Positions 47,729 to 57,562 are shown, counted from the stretch's first letter. The stretch is 64,000 bases of DNA from Lysobacter sp. BMK333-48F3 (GCF_019733395.1 NZ_JAIHOO010000001.1:1674001-1738000), one strand, 5' to 3'. The notes: generated by a model from the letters alone, not told the origin. Numbers and translations: made by a program.

Positions 47729-50700
47729 TCACGCCGCGCTCTTCAAGGCTTCCGCCAGCGATTCCAGGCTCGCCGCCTTCGGCTTGACCAGCCAGAACTT
47801 GCCGAGGAAGTCGCGCATCTCGTCGAGGATCTTGCGCGCCCACGCGCTGCCGGTGAGGGCGGCGTGGGTCTCGAGCAGATCGTGCAGATGCGAGCGGTGG
47901 TGCTCGAAGCCGTCGGCGGAGATGCGCAGGATGTCGATCAGCTCGTGGTTGTAGCGGTCGACGAAATCGCGGTCGACGTCGAGTACGTAGGCCATGCCGC
48001 CGGTGAAGCCGGCGCCGAAGTTCAGGCCGGTGCGGCCGAGCACCGCGACCACGCCGCCGGTCATGTATTCGCAGCAGTGATCGCCGGCGCCCTCGACCAC
48101 CGCGGTGGCGCCGGAGTTGCGCACCGCGAAGCGCTCGCCGGCGCGGCCGGCGGCGTACAGCTCGCCGCCGGTGGCGCCGTACAGGCAGGTGTTGCCGAGG
48201 ATCGGGGTCTCGTGCGCGACATAGCGCGCGCCGTGCGGCGGGCGCAGCACGATGCGGCCGCCGGCCATGCCCTTGCCGACGTAGTCGTTGGCTTCGCCGG
48301 ACAGCTCGAACTGCAGGCCGCCGGCCTGGAACGCGCCGAAGCTCTGCCCGGCGGTGCCCTGGAAGCGCAGGGTCAGCGGCGCGTCGTTCATGCCGCGGTC
48401 GCCGTGCAGGCGGGCGATGCGGCCGGACAGGCGCGCGCCGATGCTGCGGTCGGTATTGCGGATCTTGTAGCTGTATTCGCCGCCGGCCTTGCCGGCGATG
48501 ACTTCGGCCAACTCGCTTTCCAACTGCGCCGACAGCCCGTCGGGCGCGTCCGGCGGCGCCGGCATGCCGCAATGGCCGCCGTGAGCGAGACCGTCGCCGG
48601 CCAGCAGCGGGGCCAGGTCCAGGCGTTGCTGGCGGCGGCTGTCGCCGTCGCGCTGGCGCAGCAGATCGGTGCGGCCGACGATCTCGCCCAGGCTGCGCAC
48701 GCCCAGCGCGGCCAGCCAATGCCGCACTTCCTCGGCGAGCAGGCGGAAGAAGTTCTCGACCCGTTCCGGCAGGCCGGTGAAATGGTCGCGGCGCAGGCCG
48801 GCGTCCTGGGTCGCCACGCCGGTGGCGCAGTTGTTGAGGTGGCAGATGCGCAGGTACTTGCAGCCCAGCGCGATCATCGGCGCGGTGCCGAAGCCGAAGC
48901 TCTCGGCGCCGAGCAGGGCCGCCTTGACCACGTCCAGGCCGCTCTTGAGGCCGCCGTCGGTCTGCAGGATCACCCGCTCGCGCAGGTCGTTGGCGACCAG
49001 CGCCTGGCGCGCCTCGGCCAGGCCCAACTCCCACGGCGTGCCGGCGTAGCGGATCGACGACAGCGGGCTGGCGCCGGTGCCGCCGTCGTGGCCGGACACG
49101 GTGATCAGGTCGGCGCCGGCCTTGGCCACGCCGGTGGCGATGGTGCCGACGCCGGCGTGCGAGACCAGCTTGACCGAGATCAGCGCCTGCGGATTGACCT
49201 GGCGCAGGTCGTGGATCAGCTGGGCCAGGTCTTCGATCGAATAGATGTCGTGGTGCGGCGGCGGCGAGATCAAGCCGATCCCGGGCATGGCGTAGCGCAG
49301 CCGCGCGATCAGTTCGTTGACCTTGTGCCCGGGCAACTGGCCGCCTTCGCCGGGCTTGGCGCCCTGCGCGACCTTGATCTGCAGCACTTCGGCGTTGACC
49401 AGGTACTCCGGGGTCACGCCGAAGCGGCCGGAGGCGATCTGCTTGATCTTCGACACCTTGTCGGTGCCGTAGCGGGCCGGGTCTTCGCCGCCTTCGCCGG
49501 AATTGGAACGGCCGCCGAGGCGGTTCATCGCGATCGCCAGCGCTTCGTGCGCTTCCGGCGACAGCGCGCCCAGGCTCATCGCCGCCGAGTCGAAGCGGCG
49601 CACGATGGCCTCGACCGGTTCGACCTGGTCGAGCGGAATGGCGCCGGCCGGATCGGCCTGCAGGTCGAGCAGGTCGCGCAGCGCCGCGGTCGGGCGTTCG
49701 TTGACCGCTTCGGCGTAACGCTGCCAGTCGCTCCACTCGCCGCTGCCGACCGCGCGTTGCAGGCGGGTGACCACGTCGGGATTGAACAGGTGGTACTCGC
49801 CGCCCGGGGTGTACTTGAGCAGGCCGCCGATCTCCGGCAGGCGGTTGGCGTCCCAGGCGATCTGGGCCAGCAGCTCGTTGTCCTGCTGCAGGTGTTCGAA
49901 GCCGGCGCCGCGGATGCGCGAAGGCGTGCCGGCGAAGCACAGCTCGACCACTTCCGGATCCAGGCCGATGATCTCGAACAGCTGCGCGCCGCGGTAGCTG
50001 CCGATGGTGGCGATGCCCATCTTGGAGATGATCTTGAGCAGGCCCTTCTTGATCGCGCGCCGGTAGCTGCGGCCGATCTGGGCGACCTCGCCGTGCTTGG
50101 TGCGCAGGATGCCGCGCGCGCCCAGGTCGTGCAGGGTCTGGTAGGCCAGGTAGGGGTACACCGCGGTCGCGCCGAAGCCGATCAGGCAGGCGAAATGGTG
50201 CGGGTCGCGCGCGGTGCCGGTCTCGATGATCAGATTGGCGTCGCAGCGCAGGCCGACCCGGACCAGATGCTGGTGGATCGCGCCGGTGGCGAGCAGGGCG
50301 TGCATCATCAGCGCGTCGCGGCGCGGGCGCCGGTCGGTGACGATCAGCAGCACGTTGCCGTCGCGGGTGGCTTCCTCGGCCTCGGCGCAGATCCGCTCGA
50401 TCGCCGCCTTGAGGCCTTCCTCGGCGGTGTAGTTGAGGTCGATGTAGCGGTGCGACTGGTCGTACGGCGCCATCGACAGCAGCTGGCGCAGCTTGCGCTG
50501 GGCCAGCACCGGCGAGTTCAGGTGGATGTGGCCGACATTGCCCGGCACGTCGACGAAGATGTTGCCCTCGCGCCCGATCTGGGTCGCCAGCGACATCACG
50601 CAGTCCTCGCGCAGCGGGTCCATCGGCGGGTTGGTGACCTGGGCGAAGGCCTGGCGGAAGTAGTCGTACAGCGGCCGCACCTGCTGCGAAAGCACCGCCA

Positions 50701-52198
50701 TCGGCACGTCGTCGCCCATCGAGCCGGTGGCTTCCTGTTCGATCTCGGCCAGCGGGCGCAGCACCTGTTCGCGTTCTTCGCGGGTCAGCTGGAACAGCTT
50801 CTGGAAGCCCGACAGGGTCTCGTGGTCGAAGGGCTCGGCGGCCAGGTTGGGGTCGATCAGCTCGCTGTGCAGGTAGGTCACGCCCTGCTTGAGCCAGCGC
50901 TTGTACGGCGCGCGGGCGCGGTTGATCCGGTCGATGGCTTCGGAGTCGAGCAGCTCGCCCTGGTACAGGTCGGCGGCGATCATCTCGCCCGGGCCGAGCT
51001 TGCCCTTGGCTTCGATCTCCTCGGCCGGCAGCTCCCACACCCCGGCTTCGGAGGCGATCAGGAAATGGCGGTCGCGCGAGCGCAGCCAGCGCGCCGGGCG
51101 CAGGCCGTTGCGGTCCAGGGTGCAGGCGGCGTAGCGGCCGTCGCAGGTGACGATGCCGGCCGGGCCGTCCCAGGGTTCGGAGTTGAGCGCGTAGTACTCG
51201 TAGAACGCGGCCAGGTCGGCGTCCTTGTACTCCAGCGACTGGGTCGCCGGCGGAATCAGGATCCGCATCGCCTTGAGCAGGTCCATGCCGCCGGCCTGCA
51301 GCACCTCGAGCATGTTGTCCAGGCTCTGCGAGTCGGAACCGTCGAGACTGACGATCGGGTCGAACTCGCGCAGGTCCAGGGTCGGGGTGCGCCAGGCGTG
51401 GGCGCGGGCCTGGGCCCAGGCGCGGTTGCCGGCGACGGTGTTGATCTCGCCGTTGTGGGCGAGCAGGCGGAACGGCTGCGCCAGCGGCCAGCGCGGGGTG
51501 GTGTTGGTGGAGAAGCGCTGGTGGAACACCACCGCGCTGGCGGCCAGTTCCGGCCGCTGCAGATCGGGGTACAGCTGCATCAGCCGATCCGGCAGGACCA
51601 TGCCCTTGTAGCCGATGCTGGCCGCCGACAGGCTGACCACATAGAAGTCGCGGAACGCCTCGGCGTCGGTGCGGCGCAGGCGCTGCTCGGCGCGGCGCCG
51701 GGCCAGGAACAGCGAGCGCTGGAACGCGGCCGGGTCGAACGGGGTGGCGGCGTCGACGAAGATCTGCTCGATCCGCGGCACGGTGCTGCGCGCCAGGCTG
51801 CCGCAGGCGCCGAGGTCGACCGGGACGATGCGCCAGCCGGTGACCCGCATGCCTTCGGCGCGCACGGTCTCGTTGAGGGTGTCGCGGGCCTGCGCGGCCA
51901 GCGCCGGGTCGTGCGGCAGGAACACCAGGCCGGCGGCGAAATGCGCGCCCGGGCGGATGTTGGCCTCGCGCGCGATCAGGCGCAGGAAAGCGTCGGGGTG
52001 ACGGATCAACAGGCCGCAGCCGTCGCCGCTGAGACCGTCGGCGGCGACCGCGCCGCGGTGGGTCATGCGCGACAGCGCTTCCAGAGCGCGATCGACCAAA
52101 GCGCGGCTGGGACGATCGTCGAGTTGCGCGATCAGCCCGAATCCACAGCTGTCCCGCTCGTCGCGGGGGTCGTACAGACGTTGTTGCTTGGCTTGCAT
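47729..52198 (-). CDS. gltB: Glutamate synthase large subunit
   Basis: GltB, 1489 residues, makes two glutamates from glutamine and 2-oxoglutarate. The type II glutaminase nucleophile C18 follows a 17-residue propeptide (DSCGFGLIAQ). The FMN domain has GHDGGTGASPLSSIRYAG, the Fe3S4 cysteines are in GCKYLRICHLNNCATGVA, and the C-terminal GXGXG beta-helix follows. The length is typical. The gene starts next to the AT-rich 52.2-52.7 kb gap shared with the MFS transporter. Confidence 0.97.
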   Translation of the reverse strand: MQAKQQRLYDPRDERDSCGFGLIAQLDDRPSRALVDRALEALSRMTHRGAVAADGLSGDGCGLLIRHPDAFLRLIAREANIRPGAHFAAGLVFLPHDPALAAQARDTLNETVRAEGMRVTGWRIVPVDLGACGSLARSTVPRIEQIFVDAATPFDPAAFQRSLFLARRRAEQRLRRTDAEAFRDFYVVSLSAASIGYKGMVLPDRLMQLYPDLQRPELAASAVVFHQRFSTNTTPRWPLAQPFRLLAHNGEINTVAGNRAWAQARAHAWRTPTLDLREFDPIVSLDGSDSQSLDNMLEVLQAGGMDLLKAMRILIPPATQSLEYKDADLAAFYEYYALNSEPWDGPAGIVTCDGRYAACTLDRNGLRPARWLRSRDRHFLIASEAGVWELPAEEIEAKGKLGPGEMIAADLYQGELLDSEAIDRINRARAPYKRWLKQGVTYLHSELIDPNLAAEPFDHETLSGFQKLFQLTREEREQVLRPLAEIEQEATGSMGDDVPMAVLSQQVRPLYDYFRQAFAQVTNPPMDPLREDCVMSLATQIGREGNIFVDVPGNVGHIHLNSPVLAQRKLRQLLSMAPYDQSHRYIDLNYTAEEGLKAAIERICAEAEEATRDGNVLLIVTDRRPRRDALMMHALLATGAIHQHLVRVGLRCDANLIIETGTARDPHHFACLIGFGATAVYPYLAYQTLHDLGARGILRTKHGEVAQIGRSYRRAIKKGLLKIISKMGIATIGSYRGAQLFEIIGLDPEVVELCFAGTPSRIRGAGFEHLQQDNELLAQIAWDANRLPEIGGLLKYTPGGEYHLFNPDVVTRLQRAVGSGEWSDWQRYAEAVNERPTAALRDLLDLQADPAGAIPLDQVEPVEAIVRRFDSAAMSLGALSPEAHEALAIAMNRLGGRSNSGEGGEDPARYGTDKVSKIKQIASGRFGVTPEYLVNAEVLQIKVAQGAKPGEGGQLPGHKVNELIARLRYAMPGIGLISPPPHHDIYSIEDLAQLIHDLRQVNPQALISVKLVSHAGVGTIATGVAKAGADLITVSGHDGGTGASPLSSIRYAGTPWELGLAEARQALVANDLRERVILQTDGGLKSGLDVVKAALLGAESFGFGTAPMIALGCKYLRICHLNNCATGVATQDAGLRRDHFTGLPERVENFFRLLAEEVRHWLAALGVRSLGEIVGRTDLLRQRDGDSRRQQRLDLAPLLAGDGLAHGGHCGMPAPPDAPDGLSAQLESELAEVIAGKAGGEYSYKIRNTDRSIGARLSGRIARLHGDRGMNDAPLTLRFQGTAGQSFGAFQAGGLQFELSGEANDYVGKGMAGGRIVLRPPHGARYVAHETPILGNTCLYGATGGELYAAGRAGERFAVRNSGATAVVEGAGDHCCEYMTGGVVAVLGRTGLNFGAGFTGGMAYVLDVDRDFVDRYNHELIDILRISADGFEHHRSHLHDLLETHAALTGSAWARKILDEMRDFLGKFWLVKPKAASLESLAEALKSAA

Positions 52199-52681
52199 CG
52201 CATCTCCGGACCGTGGGTGCTCCGTGATCGCTAGCTCGCTACCGCTGCGCGTTGTGGTGTCGCCGTTTCCCTTAGTGGTGCATCCCTAAGTGCTGTCCCC
52301 AACGCGAGCGCGCTCGCGCGATGTCGTCGCTGTTTTCGCCGTAGGTGTTGCCGTCACGCAGGGCGCATCGGCCAATGGCGCGGGAGTTGCCTCCGCACCG
52401 CGGCGTCCGAACCGAGCGTGTTTCGACTAAACCACAATTTGTGCGATGCGGCAATTCGCTCCGGGCGCGGTTGCGGCGTGTAAGCCGGCAGGCCCCGTCT
52501 TGTGAGCGCGCGTGCTGACAAGCACATTCGTAAGGCTATGAAGATGTTGGAAAAATTCCCGATTCCACGGACAATTGGTAACGTAAGAAACCATCGTGAA
52601 ATGACTATCGTCAGCGGCGCCGGCGCACCCGCGCGCTAGACTGCGCCGCAAGGACGTCCCCACCGCCTCTTCCGCCCTCTC
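52199..52681. promoter_or_regulatory. gltB/MFS divergent region, AT-richer
   Basis: A 483-base gap with a markedly lower GC stretch at about 52430-52620 (CCACAATTTGTGCG, GAAAAATTCCCG, GGACAATTGGTAACG). It should hold the gltB and tetA-like promoters. GCTAGACTG at 52635-52643 is a likely -10 for the MFS gene, 39 bases before its ATG. The gltB control site cannot be identified by eye. Confidence 0.5.
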
Positions 52682-53947
52682 ATGACCATTGCTTCCGCTC
52701 CCGTCCCGGGCGCGCGGCGCGCTGCGCTGCTCTTCATCTTCATCACCGTGCTGATCGACGTGCTGTCGTTCGGCCTGATCATTCCGGTGCTGCCGCACCT
52801 GATCGAGAACTTCGTCGGCGGCGACACCGCCAAGGCGGCGTACTGGGTCGGCGTGTTCGGCACCGTGTTCGCGGCGATCCAGTTCGTGTTTTCGCCGATC
52901 CAGGGCGCGCTGTCGGACCGCTACGGCCGCCGGCCGGTGATCCTGCTGTCCTGCCTCGGCCTGGGCCTGGACTTCATCCTGATGGCGGTGGTCAACACCC
53001 TGCCGTTGCTGCTGGTCGGGCGGATCATCGCCGGCATCACCGCGGCCAGCTTCACCACCGCCAACGCCTACATCGCCGACATCACTCCGCCGGAACAGCG
53101 CGCCAAGAGCTTCGGCATGATCGGCGCGGCGTTCGGCGTCGGCTTCGTGATCGGGCCGGTGATCGGCGCCTACCTGGGCGAGATCGACCTGCGCCTGCCG
53201 TTCTGGTTCTCCGCCGGCCTGGCGTTGCTGAACTTCCTCTACGGCTGGTTCGTGCTGCCCGAGTCGCTGCCGCCGGAGAAGCGCACGCCGCGCTTCGACT
53301 GGAGCCACGCCAACCCGTTCGGCGCGCTGGTCCTGCTCAAGCGCTACCCGCAGGTGTTCGGCCTGGCGGCGGTGGTGTTCATCGCCAACATGGCGCACTA
53401 CGTCTACCCGAGCATCTTCGTCCTGTTCGCCGACTACCAGTACCACTGGGGCCTGCGCGAGGTCGGCTGGGTGCTGCTGGTGGTCGGGGTGTTCAACATC
53501 ATCGTCAACGTCGGCCTGGTCGGCCGGGTAGTGGCGCGCCTGGGCGAACGCCGCGCGCTGCTGCTGGGCTTGAGCTGCGGCGTGACCGGCTTCGTGATCT
53601 ACGGTCTGGCCGAAACCGGCTGGCTGTTCCTGCTCGGCCTGCCGATCAGCGCGCTGTGGGCGATGGCGGCGCCGGCGACCCAGGCGCTGATCACCCGCCA
53701 GGTCGGCGCCGATGCGCAGGGCCGCATCCAGGGCGCGCTGATGAGCCTGGTCTCGCTGGCCGGCGTGCTCGGTCCGGCCTTGTTCGCCGGCAGCTTCGGC
53801 TATTTCATCGGCAAGCACACGCCGCTGCACCTGCCCGGCGCGCCGTGGTTCATCGCCGCCGCCTTGCTGGCGATCGGCGTGGCCATCGCCTGGCGCTTCG
53901 CGCGCGCGCCGGCGGCCGCGGCGCCGACCGCGGACGCGGCGGCCTAA
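52682..53947 (+). CDS. TetA-like MFS transporter
   Basis: The 421-residue inner-membrane protein has about twelve helices and the MFS motif A between TM2 and TM3 (GALSDRYGRRPVIL), followed by TM4-5 features typical of the TCR/Tet group (FTTANAYIADITPPEQRAK, GVGFVIGPVIGAYLG). It may export tetracycline-like or other small molecules; chromosomal homologues in this family do not always confer resistance, so I give no resistance claim. No TetR repressor gene is adjacent. Confidence 0.88.
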   Translation: MTIASAPVPGARRAALLFIFITVLIDVLSFGLIIPVLPHLIENFVGGDTAKAAYWVGVFGTVFAAIQFVFSPIQGALSDRYGRRPVILLSCLGLGLDFILMAVVNTLPLLLVGRIIAGITAASFTTANAYIADITPPEQRAKSFGMIGAAFGVGFVIGPVIGAYLGEIDLRLPFWFSAGLALLNFLYGWFVLPESLPPEKRTPRFDWSHANPFGALVLLKRYPQVFGLAAVVFIANMAHYVYPSIFVLFADYQYHWGLREVGWVLLVVGVFNIIVNVGLVGRVVARLGERRALLLGLSCGVTGFVIYGLAETGWLFLLGLPISALWAMAAPATQALITRQVGADAQGRIQGALMSLVSLAGVLGPALFAGSFGYFIGKHTPLHLPGAPWFIAAALLAIGVAIAWRFARAPAAAAPTADAAA

Positions 53948-54029
53948 CCGATGGCACAGGCGCGGTAGCGGGGCGGCGGCGACACTGGCCGCCTGTTCCG
54001 CCCCCGTGTTCCCACGCCGGAGTCCGTCC

Positions 54030-54263
54030 ATGCGCCTGCCCGCGCTTCCCGCGTTCGCGCTCGTCGCCGCCCTCAGCGGCTGCGGCAGCGTCGAATACCG
54101 CGACACCAACGCCGCCGTCGATGCCCGTCCCGAATGCACCAGCGGCCCGCAGCGCCCGGGCGAATCGCCGCCGGCCTGGTGCGAGCGCAAGCTCGAGGCC
54201 AAGTGGGGCTCCAGCGACAACAGCGAACCGGTCGATTTCAAGCAGCGCGACGAGCGGCGCTGA
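54030..54263 (+). CDS. Small lipoprotein
   Basis: A 77-residue lipoprotein: the start at 54030 gives a signal peptide with lipobox LSGC. The mature part contains two further cysteines (ECTSGPQRPGE, WCERKLEAKWG). I do not recognise a family, though short PPAWCERKL-type lipoproteins recur in Xanthomonadaceae. An ATG 24 bases upstream (54006) would only weaken the signal peptide. Confidence 0.65.
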   Translation: MRLPALPAFALVAALSGCGSVEYRDTNAAVDARPECTSGPQRPGESPPAWCERKLEAKWGSSDNSEPVDFKQRDERR

Positions 54264-54312
54264 ACCTGCGGCCTTGTCGCCGTCTTGACGCCGCGCCCCG
54301 TATGGCTGGGGC

Positions 54313-55371
54313 ATGAGCGTGGCCAATCCCAACCGCCGCGCCGCGCGCGCGGCCGGCCTGCGTTACGTCAACGACGGCGAGCCCGGCATCGGCCGCCGCC
54401 GCGCCGGCCGCGGTTTCAGTTACGTCGACCCGCGCGGGCGCAAACTGCGCGCGGCGCGCGACCTGGCGCGGATCCGCGCCCTGGCGATTCCGCCGGCCTA
54501 CACCGACGTGTGGATCTGCCGCGACGCGCGCGGCCACCTCCAGGCCACCGGCCGCGATGCGCGCGGGCGCAAGCAGTACCGCTATCACCCGCAATGGCGG
54601 CAGGTGCGCGACGAAGGCAAGTTCGAGCGCGCGCTGGCGTTCGCCCGCGCCTTGCCGGCCTTGCGCCGCAGGGTACGGCGCGACCTGGCCGCGGCGGGCT
54701 TTCCGCGCGACAAGGTGCTGGCGATGGTGGTCGCGGTGATGGCCGAAACCCTGTTGCGCATCGGCAATCACGAATACGCGCGCGACAACCGCTCGTTCGG
54801 CCTGACCACGCTGCGCAACCGACACGTCGAGTTCCTGCGCGGCGGCCGGGCGCGGTTCCGCTTCCGCGGCAAGAGCGGCCTGGCGCAGCAGGTCGAGTTG
54901 GACAATGCGCGTCTGACCGAGTTGGTGCGGCGTTGCCAGCAACTGCCGGGGCAGGCGCTGTTCCAGTACCGCGACGACGACGGCCGGCTGCAGCCGGTGG
55001 ATTCCGGTGCGGTCAACGATTATCTGCGCGAGGCGATGGGCGAGGCGTTCACGGCCAAGGACTTCCGCACCTGGGGCGGCACCGTGGCGGCGTTCCGGCG
55101 CCTGGCGCAACTGCCGCTGCCGCCGTCCGCGCGCGGCGGCGCGCCCAGCGAGCGCGCCTTGAGCGCGGCGCAGAACGCGGTGATCGGCGAAGTCGCCCAG
55201 GCGCTGCGCAACACGCCGGCGGTTTGCCGCAAGGCCTATATCGACCCGGCGCTGTTCGCCGGCTGGCGCGAGGGCCGGCTGGCGCGCTATGCGCAGGGCG
55301 TGCGCAGCGAACGGCAGTGGGAGCAGGCGGCGCTGCGCTTCCTGCGCGCGTCGCGGCGCCGGCGCGGGTGA
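54313..55371 (+). CDS. DNA topoisomerase IB
   Basis: A 352-residue poxvirus-type topoisomerase I that relaxes supercoils through a 3'-phosphotyrosyl intermediate. The N-terminal domain (residues 1-90) is followed by the catalytic domain with LLRIGNHEYARDNRSFGLTT, the conserved KDFRTWGGT and the nucleophile Y309 (CRKAYIDP). All key residues are present, so it should be active. It is a single gene ending next to the convergent barstar. Confidence 0.93.
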   Translation: MSVANPNRRAARAAGLRYVNDGEPGIGRRRAGRGFSYVDPRGRKLRAARDLARIRALAIPPAYTDVWICRDARGHLQATGRDARGRKQYRYHPQWRQVRDEGKFERALAFARALPALRRRVRRDLAAAGFPRDKVLAMVVAVMAETLLRIGNHEYARDNRSFGLTTLRNRHVEFLRGGRARFRFRGKSGLAQQVELDNARLTELVRRCQQLPGQALFQYRDDDGRLQPVDSGAVNDYLREAMGEAFTAKDFRTWGGTVAAFRRLAQLPLPPSARGGAPSERALSAAQNAVIGEVAQALRNTPAVCRKAYIDPALFAGWREGRLARYAQGVRSERQWEQAALRFLRASRRRRG

Positions 55372-55382
55372 CGCCGCGCGGG

Positions 55383-55820
55383 TCAGGGCGTCATCTGAGC
55401 CAGGTCCGCTTCCGGCAGCGGCAGCAACGCCCAGAACGGCGTGCGCTGCTTGGCCCAGTCCTGGGCGGCATCGTTGAGGATTTCGATCAGGGTCGCCGCG
55501 TCTTCGCCGTATTCGGCCTGCCAGGAGCCGGCGTTCTCGATCAGCAGCAGATAGCCGGGCGCCGGCCACCACGACAGGTCGTTGACGCTGTCGTCGAGCG
55601 CGTCCCAGTTGCCGCCGAACCAGTCGGGGAAGCGCAGGCCGCGGGCGATGCGCGTCAGCGCGTCGTCCTTGCCGGTGCAGTCGGCGAAGTCCACCCGCGC
55701 CACCGCGAACTCGAGCTCGGTCGCGGCATCGGCGAGCGCGCGCGCATCGCGCGCATCGATGAAGTAAGCGCCGGCCTGGGCCGGGTCGGCGAGCAGTTCG
55801 CGCGGATCGACCGAACTCAT
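55383..55820 (-). CDS. Barstar family RNase inhibitor
   Basis: The 145-residue cytoplasmic protein has the barstar fold signature: AYFIDARDARALADAATELEF, then FPDWFGGNWDALDDSVNDLSWW and PGYLLLIENAG. Acidic residues of the central helix are those that block barnase-type enzymes. It overlaps the RNase gene by four bases (ATGA), so the pair is co-translated and the inhibitor most probably protects the host from it. Confidence 0.9.
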   Translation of the reverse strand: MSSVDPRELLADPAQAGAYFIDARDARALADAATELEFAVARVDFADCTGKDDALTRIARGLRFPDWFGGNWDALDDSVNDLSWWPAPGYLLLIENAGSWQAEYGEDAATLIEILNDAAQDWAKQRTPFWALLPLPEADLAQMTP

Positions 55821-56305
55821 CGCGCGCCTCCGTCGGGTTCGAAGCGGGTGAAGCTGCGGTAGTGGTCGTCGGTGTAGTAGTACTCGCTCGGCGGATCGCC
55901 GCCGGTGACGATGCGGCGTGCGCCGCGGTCGTTCTCGCCGGGCGTGTCGACGGTGTATTCGCGGTAATAGCCGCGCGGCTGCCGCGGCAGGCGGCGTTCG
56001 CGGTTCTGGAAGGTGCCGCCGTCCTGGCGGTGCTCGAACGGGCCGCCGGCGGCGATCCGGCGCAGCACATCGGCCGCTTCCGGCGGCAGCGCGATCGAGG
56101 CGATCGGCGGCATTTCGTCGTGACCGCGGCGGTCGGGGACGCCGATTGGCGTCGGCGTCGGCGTCGACGTCGGTATCGCGATCGTGCTCGGCGCCGATGC
56201 GGGTGTAGCGGGCGTGGCCGGAGTGGGAGCGCGTTCCCCGCGCTGGCTCCAGGCCCACAGGCCGATCAACAACACGGCGGCGATCAGCCACAGATGGCGG
56301 CGCAT
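55817..56305 (-). CDS. Barnase-like ribonuclease with N-terminal anchor
   Basis: The 162-residue protein starts with a signal-anchor or signal peptide (residues 4-19), a Thr/Pro-rich linker (25-55) and a microbial RNase (barnase/N1-T1) domain: E116 in GYYREYTVD, R130/R131 in GARRIVTGG and H148 in YTDDHYRSF match the Glu-Arg-His catalytic set. It is exported, and its barstar is encoded immediately downstream. Roles as a secreted nutrient RNase or an interbacterial toxin are both possible. Confidence 0.88.
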   Translation of the reverse strand: MRRHLWLIAAVLLIGLWAWSQRGERAPTPATPATPASAPSTIAIPTSTPTPTPIGVPDRRGHDEMPPIASIALPPEAADVLRRIAAGGPFEHRQDGGTFQNRERRLPRQPRGYYREYTVDTPGENDRGARRIVTGGDPPSEYYYTDDHYRSFTRFEPDGGAR

Positions 56306-56539
56306 GACGGACTCCTGGCGAACCGCGGCAGTGTAGGCCAAACGGCGCGGCGCCGGCGCTGCGACGCGCCCGATCGTCGTCGCTTACCGCCGCATCCGCG
56401 CGGTGAGCGCGGCGACGGGATCGCGGCGTTCGCAGCGCGGCCGACGCCTGGCCGGGCGAGCGGTGCGGCGTCGCTGCGACGGACCGGGCCGGTCCATCGC
56501 AGCGGGACGCCATCGCGCGGTCGTGTTGGCGGCGCGGGT

Positions 56540-56959
56540 TCAGCCGCAGCTGACGCTGGTCACCACGTTGTTCTCGTCGACGTAAACGTTGACCCGGCCC
56601 TCGCGGTATTCCTTGGTCACGAACTGGCCGGGCTTGAGCACGCGCACCAGGTCGCCGCCGGCATCGACGCGGGCGCGCTCGACCGTGGCGGTGTCGGCGG
56701 CCTTGCCGGCCGCATTGGCCTGGGCGAGCTCGGCATTGCAGCGCGGGCGCGGCGGCGGCGGCGCCGGTTCGCCCGGAGCGATCGCGGCGCTGTCGGCCGG
56801 CGGCGGGGCCTGTTCGGCCGAACTGGGCATTTCATCGGCCTTGGGCGCGCCGGCGCAGGCGCTCAGGGCCAGCGACAGCGAACCGGCGAGGGCGACGCCG
56901 GCGAGCAGGCGTCGCAGGGACGAGGGGGCGTAAGACGGGCGCGGAGTCCGGTTCGGCAT
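56540..56959 (-). CDS. I78-type peptidase inhibitor lipoprotein
   Basis: A 139-residue lipoprotein (lipobox LSAC) with a Pro/Ala-rich spacer and a C-terminal domain RCNAELAQANAAG...ARVDAGGDLVRVLKPGQFVT and REGRVNVYVDENNVVTSVSCG, matching the I78 family of small serine-protease inhibitors. It is followed about 115 bases away by a second copy, so the pair arose by tandem duplication. The protected target protease is unknown. Confidence 0.82.
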   Translation of the reverse strand: MPNRTPRPSYAPSSLRRLLAGVALAGSLSLALSACAGAPKADEMPSSAEQAPPPADSAAIAPGEPAPPPPRPRCNAELAQANAAGKAADTATVERARVDAGGDLVRVLKPGQFVTKEYREGRVNVYVDENNVVTSVSCG

Positions 56960-57041
56960 GGCGGTGTCCTGGGCGAATGCGCGCGCGGCGCGGTCCGGCC
57001 GAGCCTGCCGTCCGGCGGCTGTGCCCAGGGTTAACGCCGGC

Positions 57042-57061
57042 CGCGGATCGTCCGATCCGCG
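57042..57061. terminator. Hairpin between the two I78 genes
   Basis: CGCGGATCG and CGATCCGCG form a perfect 9-bp stem with a two-base loop, placed just after the stop of the upstream I78 gene (read on the minus strand). No T-run, so a terminator role is only likely. Confidence 0.4.
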
Positions 57062-57074
57062 ACCGCAGTCGCGC

Positions 57075-57398
57075 TCAGCCGCAGCGCAGGCCGGTGATGG
57101 CGCCGCGTTCGTTGACGTCGATGTTGAGGCGGTCTTCGCGGTAGTCCATGGTCGCCGCGGTGCCCGGTTCCAGCACCCGCACCGAACGGCTGCCGCTTTC
57201 GACCCGGGCGCGTTCGACCACGTCGGCCGAGGGCGAGCGGCCGACCGCCCAGCGCGCGGCTTCGGGATTGCAGACGCCGGGCCGGGAACCCGGGCCGCCG
57301 CCGACGTCGGTCGGCGGAATCGGCGTGGCGCAGGCGGCGAGCAGCAGCGGCACCGCGGCGGCGGGCAACAGGACGCGCAATCGGGCGAAGGAGGACAT
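57075..57398 (-). CDS. I78-type peptidase inhibitor lipoprotein, second copy
   Basis: A 107-residue lipoprotein (LLLAAC) with the same C-terminal I78 domain: VCNPEAARWAVGRSPSADVV, ERARVESGSRSVRVLEPG, EDRLNIDVNERGAITGLRCG. It lacks the long Pro-rich spacer of its neighbour. The sequence is clearly diverged, so the duplication is old. Confidence 0.82.
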   Translation of the reverse strand: MSSFARLRVLLPAAAVPLLLAACATPIPPTDVGGGPGSRPGVCNPEAARWAVGRSPSADVVERARVESGSRSVRVLEPGTAATMDYREDRLNIDVNERGAITGLRCG

Positions 57399-57562
57399 GG
57401 CGGGGCTCCTGATCGTTGTGTCGCGAGCCTGCGGCCGGCGACGTGTGCGGCGCATGAAGGCCGCGGGCCGCGCAGTGTAGCCGGCGACGATGACGCCTGA
57501 ACGCGCCCGGCTGTGCGCATTTCGGCGCATGCAACCGCCAGCCCGCGTCGCGGGCTTTAGGG

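Noticed and set aside
52682..53947. Tetracycline resistance determinant
   Set aside because: The protein is TetA-like, but no TetR neighbour is present and chromosomal MFS homologues often have other roles. Only the transporter family is claimed.
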